Positions 32,601 through 41,006 of a DNA stretch of 64,000 nt are shown here, in pieces. The notes beneath the pieces are model-generated. The model was not told the origin of the DNA, made no database searches, and worked only from the letters and a program-made list of their open reading frames with translations. Source of the DNA: an uncultured Comamonadaceae bacterium (GTDB lineage Bacteria > Pseudomonadota > Gammaproteobacteria > Burkholderiales > Burkholderiaceae); contig CAMLSD010000012.1 of NCBI GenBank assembly GCA_946482595.1, forward strand, positions 1-64,000. Direction: 5' to 3'. Every line of letters begins with the position of its first letter. The stretch's first letter is position 1. The position numbers were made by a program, and so were the translations under genes.

Positions 32601-32612
32601 CCCCGCACCGTG

Positions 32613-34229
32613 ATGCACCGCCGGCAGTGGCTGCACGGCCTGGCCGCGACGGCGCTGACCCCGTGGGCGGCGGGGTGCCGGCCGGCCCGTCGCCCGCTGG
32701 CCGGGGGCTGGGTCGGCAGTGATCCGGCTCGGGGCCACCGGCTGCGCAGTGACAACCAGTCGACTGCCGCGACCGGCACGCCGCGGCGCGCCGCGGTGGC
32801 CATCGTGGGCGGAGGCATTGCCGGCCTGGCGGCGGCACGGGCGCTGCAGCAGGGCGGCGTCGACGACTTCCGCCTGTTCGAGCTTGAAGACCAGGCCGGC
32901 GGCAACAGCCGCGCGCACCGGCTGCGCGGGCTGGACTGCCCGCTGGGCGCACACTACCTGCCGCTGCCGGGGCCGCAGGCCCATGAGGTGGCCGAGCTGC
33001 TGGAGTCGCTCGGCGTGAGCCGCCAGCACCTGGGTCGCACCGTGTACGACGAACGTTATCTCTGCCACAGCCCGCAGGAGCGCCTGTTCCTCGACGGGCG
33101 CTGGCACGACGGCCTGCTGCCGCTCAGTGACGCCCCGCGCGACACGCTCGAACAGATCGAACGCTTTGCGAAACACGTCGACCAGGCCCGCCGGGACGCC
33201 GGTTTTGCCATTCCCACCCCACGCGCGCCGTGGAACGCCCAGTTGCAGGCCCTGGATGACGAGACCTTTGCGCACTGGCTCGACCGCCACGGGCTGGTCG
33301 CGCCGGGCCTGCGCTGGTATCTCGACTACTGCTGCCGCGACGAATACGGCGCCGGCCCGGCCCAGGTGTCGGCCTGGGCCGGGCTGCACTACTTCGGCAG
33401 TCGCCCCGGCTTCCAGGCCCCCGGCACGCCGGGCGACGACGATGCCGACCGTGTCCTGACCTGGCCTCAGGGCAATGCCTGGCTGGTGGAGCGCCTGCTG
33501 GACCCCCACCGCGACCGCGTGGCCACCGGCCAGGTCGTGCGCACCGTGCAATTGCAGCGGCACGGCGTGAGCCTGTGGGTGGAGCCGGCCGATGGCGGCG
33601 CGGCACCACAACACTGGGAGGTGCAGCATGTCATCGTGGCCGTCCCGCTGCATGTGGCGGCCCGGATCGTGCACCCGGCGCCCGACGCGCTACGCGAGGC
33701 GGCGCGCCAACTGGCCCATGCCCCGTGGCTGGTCAGCAACCTCTGGCTCGACCGTGCGCCGCTGGACCGTTTCGGCCCGGCCCCGGCCTGGGACAACGTC
33801 ATCCACGCCAGCCCGGCCCTGGGCTACGTGGATGCATCGCACCAGCTGCTGGCCCCCGCGCCGGGCCCGCGGGTGTTCACCCACTACTGGGCGCTGGGCG
33901 CCGGCGATGCCACCACGATGCGCGCCGCACGCCAGCGCCTGCTCGACCTGCCCTGGACGGCCTGGGCCGAGGCCGTGCTCGACGATCTGGCAGTGGCGCA
34001 CCCGGACATCCGCGAGCGGGTCCAGCAGGTCGACCTGGCTCGCCACGGCCACGCGATGAGCATTCCCGCGCCCGGGGTGCGCAGCAGCCGCTGGCTGGCC
34101 GCCCTGCAGCAGCCGCACGGGCGGCTGCACCTGGCCCATGCGGACCTGTCGGCCTATTCGGTGTTCGAAGAGGCCTACCACTGGGGGCTGCAGGCCGGCC
34201 GTGACGTGGTTCACGCCTTGCGCGGTTGA
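32613..34229 (+). CDS. Exported flavin amine-oxidase-like oxidoreductase
   Basis: A 538-residue flavoprotein. The N-terminus (HRRQWLHGLAATALTPWAAGC) has a Tat-like basic start and a possible lipobox, so it is probably exported folded with its FAD. The Rossmann motif GGGIAGLAAARAL and RVAT/TWPQGNAWLVERLL later in the chain match the amine-oxidase fold. The ATG at 32613 is used; a GTG directly precedes it. As the last gene behind the aminopropyltransferase, oxidation of a polyamine is a reasonable guess, but no substrate residue proves it. Confidence 0.82.
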   Translation: MHRRQWLHGLAATALTPWAAGCRPARRPLAGGWVGSDPARGHRLRSDNQSTAATGTPRRAAVAIVGGGIAGLAAARALQQGGVDDFRLFELEDQAGGNSRAHRLRGLDCPLGAHYLPLPGPQAHEVAELLESLGVSRQHLGRTVYDERYLCHSPQERLFLDGRWHDGLLPLSDAPRDTLEQIERFAKHVDQARRDAGFAIPTPRAPWNAQLQALDDETFAHWLDRHGLVAPGLRWYLDYCCRDEYGAGPAQVSAWAGLHYFGSRPGFQAPGTPGDDDADRVLTWPQGNAWLVERLLDPHRDRVATGQVVRTVQLQRHGVSLWVEPADGGAAPQHWEVQHVIVAVPLHVAARIVHPAPDALREAARQLAHAPWLVSNLWLDRAPLDRFGPAPAWDNVIHASPALGYVDASHQLLAPAPGPRVFTHYWALGAGDATTMRAARQRLLDLPWTAWAEAVLDDLAVAHPDIRERVQQVDLARHGHAMSIPAPGVRSSRWLAALQQPHGRLHLAHADLSAYSVFEEAYHWGLQAGRDVVHALRG

Positions 34230-34290
34230 TCACCGCCACGGTGCGGGATTCGCGGCAGCTGTCATCGCCGCGTCACGACCAGGCCGTTGA

Positions 34291-36120
34291 ATGGGCATCG
34301 TCACATTTCCATACAAAAGCGACGTCGTGCCCCCGCTCACCCTTACGGCCGTCACCGGCGACGTCAGCGTCCTGTCGCTGATCGCGTCGGGTGCGCTGCG
34401 CCCCTGGTTCCAGCCCCTCGTGCAGTTGCGTGATGGTCGGGTGCATGCGCACGAGGCCTTGATCCGCGGGCCCCAGGGGTCGGCCCTGGAGCGGCCCGAC
34501 ACGCTGTTCGCGGCGGCACGGCGCCAGGGGGTGGAGATCGAGCTGGAGATCGCCTGCGTCAAGGCCGCCGTGCGCCACTGGGCGCGCCACCGCCACCCGG
34601 GCAAGCTGTTCATCAACCTGAGTGCGCGCGCGCTGGTCGAGGCCTTTGCCCAGCTCAGCGCCGACGAGTCGATCCGGGCGCTGCGCCAGCATGGCATCGC
34701 CCCGTCGTCGGTCGTGCTCGAGCTGACCGAACACGAGCATGTGCGCGACTTCGAGCCCTTGTTCGCCGCCACCGACGCGATGCGCGCAGCCGGTGTGGGC
34801 ATTGCGCTGGACGACTTCGGCGACGGGCGCTCCAGCCTGCGGCTGTGGTCGGAGCTCAAGCCCGAGCTGGTGAAGATCGACAAGTACTTCGCCCGCGACA
34901 TCGCCACCCACGGCGACAAGCTGCAGACCCTGCGTGCGCTGATGCAGATCGCCGAGATCTTCGGCACCACGATGGTCGCCGAAGGCCTGGAGACCGCCGC
35001 CGACCTGAAGGTGGTGCGCGACCTGGGCATCGCGCTCGGCCAGGGTTACCTGCTGGGCCGGCCTGCCCCCTGGCCGGTGCGCCAGCCCCGCGGCGAGGCG
35101 CTGGAGATCCTGCACAGCCGCGAGATCGCGGTGTTTCCCGAACTGCGGCGTGTGGCCAACCGCGGCTTCACCGCGGCCCGCTTCATCATCGATGCGCCGG
35201 TGGTGCAGCCGACCACAACGCATGACGAGCTGATCGAGGTGTTCCACCGCCACGAACACGCCCATGCCATTGCGGTGGTCGACGCCGACGTGCCGGTGGG
35301 CCTGCTCAACCGCCAGCAGGTACTCGACCGCTACACCAAGCCCTACTTCAAGGAGGTGTATGGTCGCCGCCCCTGCACCTTGTTCGCCAACGTCACCCCG
35401 CTGCTGATCGACGTGAACACTGGCGTGGAGGAGCTGACCTCCATCCTGACCTCCCACGACCAGCGCTACCTGACCGACGGGTTTGTCATCACCGAAGCCG
35501 GGCGCTACCGCGGCCTGGGCACGGGTGAGCAGCTCGTGCGCGCCGTGACCGAACTGCGCATCGAGGCCGCACGCCACGCCAACCCGCTGACCTTCCTGCC
35601 CGGCAACATCCCGATCAGCGACCACATCGCCCGGCTGCTGGCCAGCGGCGGGGACTTCGTGGCCTGCTACGGCGACCTGAACCACTTCAAGCCCTTCAAC
35701 GATCACTACGGCTACTGGCGCGGCGACGAGATGATCCGGCTGGCCGCCCGGGCCTTCGCCACCCACTGCGACCCGCGGCGCGATTTTGTCGGGCATGTGG
35801 GCGGCGACGACTTCGTGGTGCTGTTCCAGAGCGAGGACTGGGCCGAGCGCTGCGCCCGCACCATCGCCTCGTTCAATGAGCGTGCGTTGACGCTGTTCGA
35901 CCCGCCGGCCCTGGCCGCCGGCGGCATCGAGGCCGAGGACCGGCACGGCAACCTGCGCTTCTTTCCGTGCACCACCCTGTCGATCGGTGCGGTGCGCGTG
36001 ACGCCGGGCATGTTCGACGACCCGGATGCCGTCGCCAATGCCGCAGCCAATGCCAAGCGGCTGGCCAAGGCCAACGAGATGGGCCTGCACGTGATGGCAC
36101 CCGGCGAAGCCCGCACCTGA
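34291..36120 (+). CDS. EAL-CBS-GGDEF cyclic-di-GMP signalling protein
   Basis: A 609-residue cytoplasmic protein with reversed order. The EAL phosphodiesterase domain comes first, with Glu55-Ala-Leu57, DDFG at 174-177, KIDKYF and AEGLET all intact. Two CBS motifs occupy about residues 290-425 and may sense nucleotides. The cyclase domain has GGDDF at 504-508, a functional variant in some cyclases. The inhibitory I-site RxxD is absent (PRRD at 495-498). The layout suggests a phosphodiesterase tuned by CBS and GGDEF ligand binding, though cyclase activity is possible. It follows the amine-oxidase gene by 61 bases and may be separate from that cassette. Confidence 0.92.
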   Translation: MGIVTFPYKSDVVPPLTLTAVTGDVSVLSLIASGALRPWFQPLVQLRDGRVHAHEALIRGPQGSALERPDTLFAAARRQGVEIELEIACVKAAVRHWARHRHPGKLFINLSARALVEAFAQLSADESIRALRQHGIAPSSVVLELTEHEHVRDFEPLFAATDAMRAAGVGIALDDFGDGRSSLRLWSELKPELVKIDKYFARDIATHGDKLQTLRALMQIAEIFGTTMVAEGLETAADLKVVRDLGIALGQGYLLGRPAPWPVRQPRGEALEILHSREIAVFPELRRVANRGFTAARFIIDAPVVQPTTTHDELIEVFHRHEHAHAIAVVDADVPVGLLNRQQVLDRYTKPYFKEVYGRRPCTLFANVTPLLIDVNTGVEELTSILTSHDQRYLTDGFVITEAGRYRGLGTGEQLVRAVTELRIEAARHANPLTFLPGNIPISDHIARLLASGGDFVACYGDLNHFKPFNDHYGYWRGDEMIRLAARAFATHCDPRRDFVGHVGGDDFVVLFQSEDWAERCARTIASFNERALTLFDPPALAAGGIEAEDRHGNLRFFPCTTLSIGAVRVTPGMFDDPDAVANAAANAKRLAKANEMGLHVMAPGEART

Positions 36121-36143
36121 GTGCCGCCCGGCGCCTGTGGCGG

Positions 36144-36629
36144 TCAGACGGGTTGCACCGCCCCTTGCGCGAACCGGCGGATCGCCCAGGCCCGCACCAC
36201 AAAACCGCCGCTGAGCAGGCCCAGCACCAGCGCACTGGCCGCAGCCACCCGCAGGTCGTCGCCCACCGGCCGGCCCATCCCTTGCGCAAAACCCAGCGCA
36301 AAGCGCACCGAAAAGATCCCCATCAGCATGACCATCGGCACCCAGCTGCCGGGCACCAGCACGCGCCCGGCGGCCAACGCCAGGCCACGCGGCGCAAACA
36401 GCGTCTGAGCCACGCTCAGGGCCATGACCACACCCAGCAGCCAGCCCAGCACCGGCACCGGACGTGCACCGAAGGTGGCGATCACCCCCTGCAACGACAG
36501 GCCGATCATGGCCAGCGCCAGATACCCCACCGCCACCGGCGAGACACGCCGCGTCAGCGACTGGCGATAGCCGAACCAGAGCAGGGCAATCAGCAAGACA
36601 AACACCCAGACCGGGATCCTGGACAGCAT
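36144..36629 (-). CDS. Small multispan membrane protein, DUF6622-like
   Basis: A 161-residue protein with about five hydrophobic helices. It begins MLSRIPVWVFVLLIALLWFG and then QSLTRRVSPV, a pattern I associate with the DUF6622 family, though I hold that name loosely. The ribosome site AGGAG precedes the ATG at 36629. It diverges from the DUF4331 gene across 206 bases that contain three CTGCATCC repeats. Function unknown. Confidence 0.7.
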   Translation of the reverse strand: MLSRIPVWVFVLLIALLWFGYRQSLTRRVSPVAVGYLALAMIGLSLQGVIATFGARPVPVLGWLLGVVMALSVAQTLFAPRGLALAAGRVLVPGSWVPMVMLMGIFSVRFALGFAQGMGRPVGDDLRVAAASALVLGLLSGGFVVRAWAIRRFAQGAVQPV

Positions 36630-36703
36630 GCGGGGCTCCTGTTGATGTAACGAGCCCGCACTGTCGCCGGGCGACACCCCTCCCGCCAGCGGCATGCGAC
36701 GAA

Positions 36704-36773
36704 CTGCATCCGGCGCTCGCCGGATGGCACGGACGAGGCGCGAACTGCATCCAGCGCCGGGCGGCCTGCATCC
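36704..36773. repeat. Three helically phased CTGCATCC direct repeats
   Basis: CTGCATCC occurs at 36704-36711, 36745-36752 and 36766-36773. The first two copies share a 17-base unit with one mismatch, beginning CGAACTGCATCC. Spacings of 41 and 21 bases are close to four and two helical turns, so all copies face one side of the DNA. They fill the gap between the divergent DUF6622-like and DUF4331 genes. They look like an activator or repressor array; the regulator is unknown. Confidence 0.5.
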
Positions 36774-36835
36774 GATTCGGCCGGCGCTGCGTATCCCTTC
36801 CTGCCCGATACGAGGCAATACCCAAGGAGTTCACC

Positions 36836-38338
36836 GTGATCCGTCCACTTCACTCCCGCACGGCGCTGGCCGCTGCTGCGCTGTCGCTTGTCAGTGCTGC
36901 GCTCACCAGCCTGCCCGCGGCGGCCTCCAGCCACCGCGAAGCGCCTTTCATCACGACCGCCCCCAAGGTCGACGCTACAGACTTTTACATGTTCCGCAGC
37001 TATGAGCCCGGGCGCCAGGACTTCGTGACCCTGGTGGCCAACTACGTGCCGCTGCAGGACGGCTATGGCGGCCCGAACTACTTCTCGCTCGACCCGAACG
37101 CGCTGTACGAGATCCACATCGACAACAACGGCGATGCGCGCGAGGACCTCACCTTCCAGTTCCGCTTCAAGAACACGCTGAAGGACATCGCGCTCAACGT
37201 CGGTGGCAAGGCGATCTCGATCCCGCTGATCCAGGCCGGCGGGCTGTCGGGCGTGAACCCGGGCGTGCTGAACCTGCGTGAGACCTTCTCGATCGACGTG
37301 GTGCGTGGCGACCGGCGTGCCGGCACCCGCGCGGCCGTCACCCAGGCCGGCGGCAGCGGCACCGAGTTCGACAAGCCGGTCGACTTCATCGGCACCAAGA
37401 CCTTCGGCTCGCTGGCAGCCTACGAGGCCTATGCCGCACAGCACATCCACAGCGTCACCGTGCCCGGCTGCAACACCCCGGCCAAGGTGTTTGTCGGCCA
37501 GCGCAAGGACCCGTTCGTGGTCAATCTCGGGCGCACCTTCGACCTGATCAACCTGAACCCGCTGGCGGCCGACGGCGGCACCGACGACCTGGTCGACAAG
37601 AACGTCACCACCATCGCGATGGAAGTGGCGGCCAGTTGCCTGACCGCCGCCAACGAGCCGGTGATCGGCGGCTGGACCACGGCCAGCCTGCGCCAGGGCC
37701 GGCTGATCAAGGCCGCCGCCACGGCCGGGCACCAGACCGGCGTGACCAAGGAAGGCGGCCCCTGGGCCCAGGTGTCGCGCCTGGGCATGCCGCTGGTCAA
37801 CGAGGTGGTCATCGGCCTGAAGGACAAGGACCGCTTCAACACCAGCAAGCCGCGTGACGACGGCCAGTTCGCCGACTACGTCACCAACCCGGCCCTGCCT
37901 GCGCTGATCGAGGTGCTGTTCGGCAGCGCCGGCGTGAAGGCGCCGACGAAGTTCCCGCGCACCGACCTGGTCACCGCCTTCCTGACGGGGGTGCCCGGCC
38001 TGAACAAGCCGGCCAACGTCGTGCCCTCGGAGATGCTGCGCCTGAACACGACGATCGCCCCGGTGGCCAAGGGTGCGCAGAAGACCCTGGGGGTGCTGGC
38101 CGGTGATGCGGCCGGCTTCCCGAACGGCCGTCGCCCGGGCGACGACGTGGTCGACGCCGCGCTGCGCGTGTCGATGGGGGTGTTGTGCACGCTGAACAAT
38201 CCGGCGGCCTTCGGCTGTGTGCCTGCCGACGCCCCCTCGGGCGCCCTGGCGCTCACCGACGGCGGTGCCAACCTGAGTGACGCGAACTTCAGCGCCGCCT
38301 TCCCCTACCTGGCCACACCGCGGCCGGGTGCTCAATGA
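36836..38338 (+). CDS. DUF4331 domain exported protein
   Basis: A 500-residue DUF4331 protein starting with GTG, supported by AAGGAG six bases upstream. A signal peptide ends near AAASS, and SSHREAPFITTAPKVDATDFYMFRSYE is the family hallmark. The mature protein contains many short beta segments and three or four cysteines. Family members are secreted or periplasmic and of unknown function, though often near manganese- or metal-related genes. It begins a four-gene unit with a lipoprotein, a TPR-like protein and a HupE/UreJ-like protein; its stop overlaps or abuts the next start. Confidence 0.9.
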   Translation: MIRPLHSRTALAAAALSLVSAALTSLPAAASSHREAPFITTAPKVDATDFYMFRSYEPGRQDFVTLVANYVPLQDGYGGPNYFSLDPNALYEIHIDNNGDAREDLTFQFRFKNTLKDIALNVGGKAISIPLIQAGGLSGVNPGVLNLRETFSIDVVRGDRRAGTRAAVTQAGGSGTEFDKPVDFIGTKTFGSLAAYEAYAAQHIHSVTVPGCNTPAKVFVGQRKDPFVVNLGRTFDLINLNPLAADGGTDDLVDKNVTTIAMEVAASCLTAANEPVIGGWTTASLRQGRLIKAAATAGHQTGVTKEGGPWAQVSRLGMPLVNEVVIGLKDKDRFNTSKPRDDGQFADYVTNPALPALIEVLFGSAGVKAPTKFPRTDLVTAFLTGVPGLNKPANVVPSEMLRLNTTIAPVAKGAQKTLGVLAGDAAGFPNGRRPGDDVVDAALRVSMGVLCTLNNPAAFGCVPADAPSGALALTDGGANLSDANFSAAFPYLATPRPGAQ

Positions 38339-38349
38339 GGAGGCCGACC

Positions 38350-38613
38350 ATGCGCAGCTCCACCCCCTCCTGGATGCTGGCCACGGCGCTGGCCGCCACC
38401 CTGCTAGCCGGCTGCGGCGGCTCGGGCGGCAGCGACGACCCCGTCACGCCCCCGCCCGGCCCGGCCCCGCTGCCGGGTCAGGTGAGCACGGGCAGCGAGT
38501 TCATCGAGTACGTGAGACAGGTGATCGCCCAGTTCACGAACGATGGCGAACCGCTGGACGTGGACGCCCTCAACGCCCCCACCACCGAGACCGATGAGCC
38601 TGCTGAAGTCTGA
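38350..38613 (+). CDS. Small lipoprotein
   Basis: An 87-residue lipoprotein with lipobox LLAGC and a Gly/Ser/Pro-rich spacer before a short acidic domain (EFIEYVRQVIAQFTNDGEPLDVDAL). The ATG at 38350 has the ribosome site GGAGG at good spacing; an ATG at 38335 overlapping the DUF4331 stop is the alternative. No family recognised. It probably works with the DUF4331 protein, judging by position alone. Confidence 0.72.
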   Translation: MRSSTPSWMLATALAATLLAGCGGSGGSDDPVTPPPGPAPLPGQVSTGSEFIEYVRQVIAQFTNDGEPLDVDALNAPTTETDEPAEV

Positions 38614-39814
38614 GGCGCTGAAGGCCGCCCTCGCCCTGTTCATGCCCCTTGCCGCACTGGCGGCGGGGGCTGGGGCGGGGGCGGCCCCACCTGACTCCGC
38701 CCAGGTGGTCGAACCGCGGCTGCTGAGCCCGGCTGTCAAACGCCAGGTGGCCGCGCTGGCCGCAGCTCAGTCGGCCGCAACGGCTGCTGCGGCCACGGCG
38801 CCGGCCGCGCAGGCCCGCGCAGCCGCGCTGTTGCGCCAGGCCCGCATCGACGGCGACCCGCGCCTGCTCGGCTATGCCGAGGCTGCCCTGCGGCCCTGGG
38901 CCGAACGGCCCGATGCCCCCATCGGCATCGCCGTGCTGATGGCCACCGTCGAGCAGTCGCAGCACCGCTTCGACGCGTCACGCCACCGGCTGGAGCGCGC
39001 GCTGGCTCGCGATGCCTCGTCACTGCAGGGCTGGCTCACCCTGTCCACGGTGCGCCTGGTGCGAGGCGACCTGGACGGCGCGCAGGCCGCATGCGGCCGC
39101 GTCTCGGCGCTCGACGCTGACGTCGGCCGCCTGTGCGGGCTGCAGGTGACGGTGCTGACCGCCGACGCCGCCGCGGCCTTGCCGCCGCTGCGCGAGCTGG
39201 CCCGGCTGCCCCGTGCGGACCTGGCGGCCTGGGCCGCCTCGCTGGCGGGCGAAACCGCGATGCGGCTGGGTCAGCCGCGCGAAGGGCTGCGCTGGCTCGC
39301 CCAGGCTGCGCTTGGCAGCACGGACCTGTACGACCGCCTTGCCCTGGTCGACGGCCATCTGGCCAATGGCAACTGGCCGGCGGCCGCTCAGGCCCTGGAC
39401 GGCCTGCCTCAGACCGATGCGGTGTTGCTGCGGCAACTGCGCGTGGCCAGCCGCACGCCGGCGGATGCCGCCGGGGCTGCCCCGGCCGCACAGGCCCTGC
39501 GCGAGCGCCTGCAGGCCCGCTTTGCTGACGTGCCGGACGACGAAGCCCGGCTGCACGCACGCGAACGCGCGCTGTTCCACCTCTGGAGCGACGAGCCGGC
39601 CGCAGCGCGCGATTGGGCCGCCATCAACCTGGCGCTGCAGAAGGAGCCGATCGACCTGCGCATTGCCGCCGAGGCCGCCCGCGGGGCCGGCGACACCGCC
39701 CTGCGTGACCAGGTCCTGGCGCATGTGCGCCGCACCGGCCTGCAGGACCAGCGGCTGCAGGCGGCGCTGCAGTCCACCCCGACCCCCGTCAACCCGGCAT
39801 GGACCACCCCATGA
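38594..39814 (+). CDS. Exported TPR-like repeat protein
   Basis: A 406-residue alanine-rich helical protein with an N-terminal signal peptide (SEALKAALALFMPLAALAAGAGA). Repeating helix pairs such as RLLGYAEAALRPWAERPDAP and the later RFDASRHRLERALARDASSL suggest TPR-type repeats. The ATG at 38594 lies 20 bases inside the lipoprotein gene, so translation is probably coupled. It should be a periplasmic scaffold for the DUF4331 or HupE-like protein, which is inference. Confidence 0.72.
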   Translation: MSLLKSEALKAALALFMPLAALAAGAGAGAAPPDSAQVVEPRLLSPAVKRQVAALAAAQSAATAAAATAPAAQARAAALLRQARIDGDPRLLGYAEAALRPWAERPDAPIGIAVLMATVEQSQHRFDASRHRLERALARDASSLQGWLTLSTVRLVRGDLDGAQAACGRVSALDADVGRLCGLQVTVLTADAAAALPPLRELARLPRADLAAWAASLAGETAMRLGQPREGLRWLAQAALGSTDLYDRLALVDGHLANGNWPAAAQALDGLPQTDAVLLRQLRVASRTPADAAGAAPAAQALRERLQARFADVPDDEARLHARERALFHLWSDEPAAARDWAAINLALQKEPIDLRIAAEAARGAGDTALRDQVLAHVRRTGLQDQRLQAALQSTPTPVNPAWTTP

Positions 39815-40998
39815 CACAAAGCGACCGCTCCCACGGAACCTCTCGCCGCGCAGGCCGCCATGCGTCCGCCCTGGCACTCGGCCGGCGGCTCACCCTCAGC
39901 CTGCTGGGCCTGTGGGTCGTGCTGGTCAGCATGACGGTCTCGCCGACCGCCTGGGCTCACACCAGCAGCACCGCCACGCTGAGCGTGGACGAACGCATCG
40001 AATGGCAGGCCGCATGGCGTGATCTGGACGCCCTGCTCGACCTCGATGCCAATGCCGACGGCCAGCTCACCTGGGGCGAGGCCGAGGCGGCGCGCCCCCG
40101 TATCGAGCAACTGGCCGGCGACAGCTTCGTCTGGCGACACTGCCCGGTGCAATGGACCCTGACCGGAAGCCAGAACCGCGGCGAGCTCGGTCATGCGCGG
40201 CTGCAGGGTGAACCCCGCTGTGCGCCCGGCCAGTCCTGGCAGGCCAGCTTCGAGTACAGGTTCCTGCAGGGTGTCGACCCGAGCCACCGGCTCGTGCTGC
40301 GCACGGCGGCACGGCAGCCGGTGCTGCTGGCTCCTGGTCAGCAGCACGAGGCTGCACCCGGCGATCCGGCCGTGTCACCGTCCACGCCCGAGGCGGCGCA
40401 CGCCTTGCACGGCGCGCTCGACTTTTTCGTCGAAGGCATGGTGCATATCCTGCGCGGCATCGACCATGTGGTGTTCGTGCTGACGCTGGTGCTGCCGCTG
40501 GCGCTGGTCGCCCAGCCGGCCGAACGCCGCCAGGCCCTGCGCCGCCTGGTGTGGGTCATCACCGCCTTCACGGCGGCGCACTCGATCACGCTGGCGATGT
40601 CGGCGCTGCAGTGGTGGTCCCCGCCGGCTGCGATCGTCGAGCCGGCCATCGCCGCGAGCATCTGCGTGGCCGCGATCTGGAACCTGTGGCTGCGCCGCGT
40701 GCACGGATCGGCCCTGCTTGCCTTTGCCTTCGGGCTGCTGCACGGCTTCGGTTTTGCCGAGGTGCTGGCACCGCTCGAACTGTCAGGGCCCTCGCTGCTG
40801 ATGTCGCTCGGCCTGTTCAACCTGGGCGTGGAAGCCGGCCAGCTCCTGATCGTGCTGCCCGCGCTGCTGCTGATCGACCGGCTCGGCCGCCTGCGCGACA
40901 GCGCCCATCGGTCTCGCACGACCCGCTGGCTGCATGACGGCGGATCGGCCGTGTTTGCGGTGATGGGACTGGTGTGGTTCGTGCAGCGGGTGGTGTGA
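39811..40998 (+). CDS. HupE/UreJ family membrane protein with an EF-hand-like segment
   Basis: A 395-residue protein: signal-anchor near residues 15-45 ending AWAH, a periplasmic N-terminal domain with an EF-hand-like loop (DLDANADGQLTWGE), and six C-terminal transmembrane helices. The motifs HILRGIDHVVFVLTLVLP and LLHGFGFAEVL carry the conserved histidines of HupE/UreJ_2 metal permeases. The start is the ATG overlapping the TPR gene stop; one lies 12 bases upstream. A role in metal handling, possibly nickel or manganese, is suggested by the family only. Confidence 0.82.
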   Translation: MTQSDRSHGTSRRAGRHASALALGRRLTLSLLGLWVVLVSMTVSPTAWAHTSSTATLSVDERIEWQAAWRDLDALLDLDANADGQLTWGEAEAARPRIEQLAGDSFVWRHCPVQWTLTGSQNRGELGHARLQGEPRCAPGQSWQASFEYRFLQGVDPSHRLVLRTAARQPVLLAPGQQHEAAPGDPAVSPSTPEAAHALHGALDFFVEGMVHILRGIDHVVFVLTLVLPLALVAQPAERRQALRRLVWVITAFTAAHSITLAMSALQWWSPPAAIVEPAIAASICVAAIWNLWLRRVHGSALLAFAFGLLHGFGFAEVLAPLELSGPSLLMSLGLFNLGVEAGQLLIVLPALLLIDRLGRLRDSAHRSRTTRWLHDGGSAVFAVMGLVWFVQRVV

Positions 40999-41006
40999 AC
41001 ACCGGC

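Noticed and set aside
34273..36834. 853-codon minus-strand frame opposite the EAL-GGDEF gene
   Set aside because: Antisense shadow of a gene with intact catalytic motifs.
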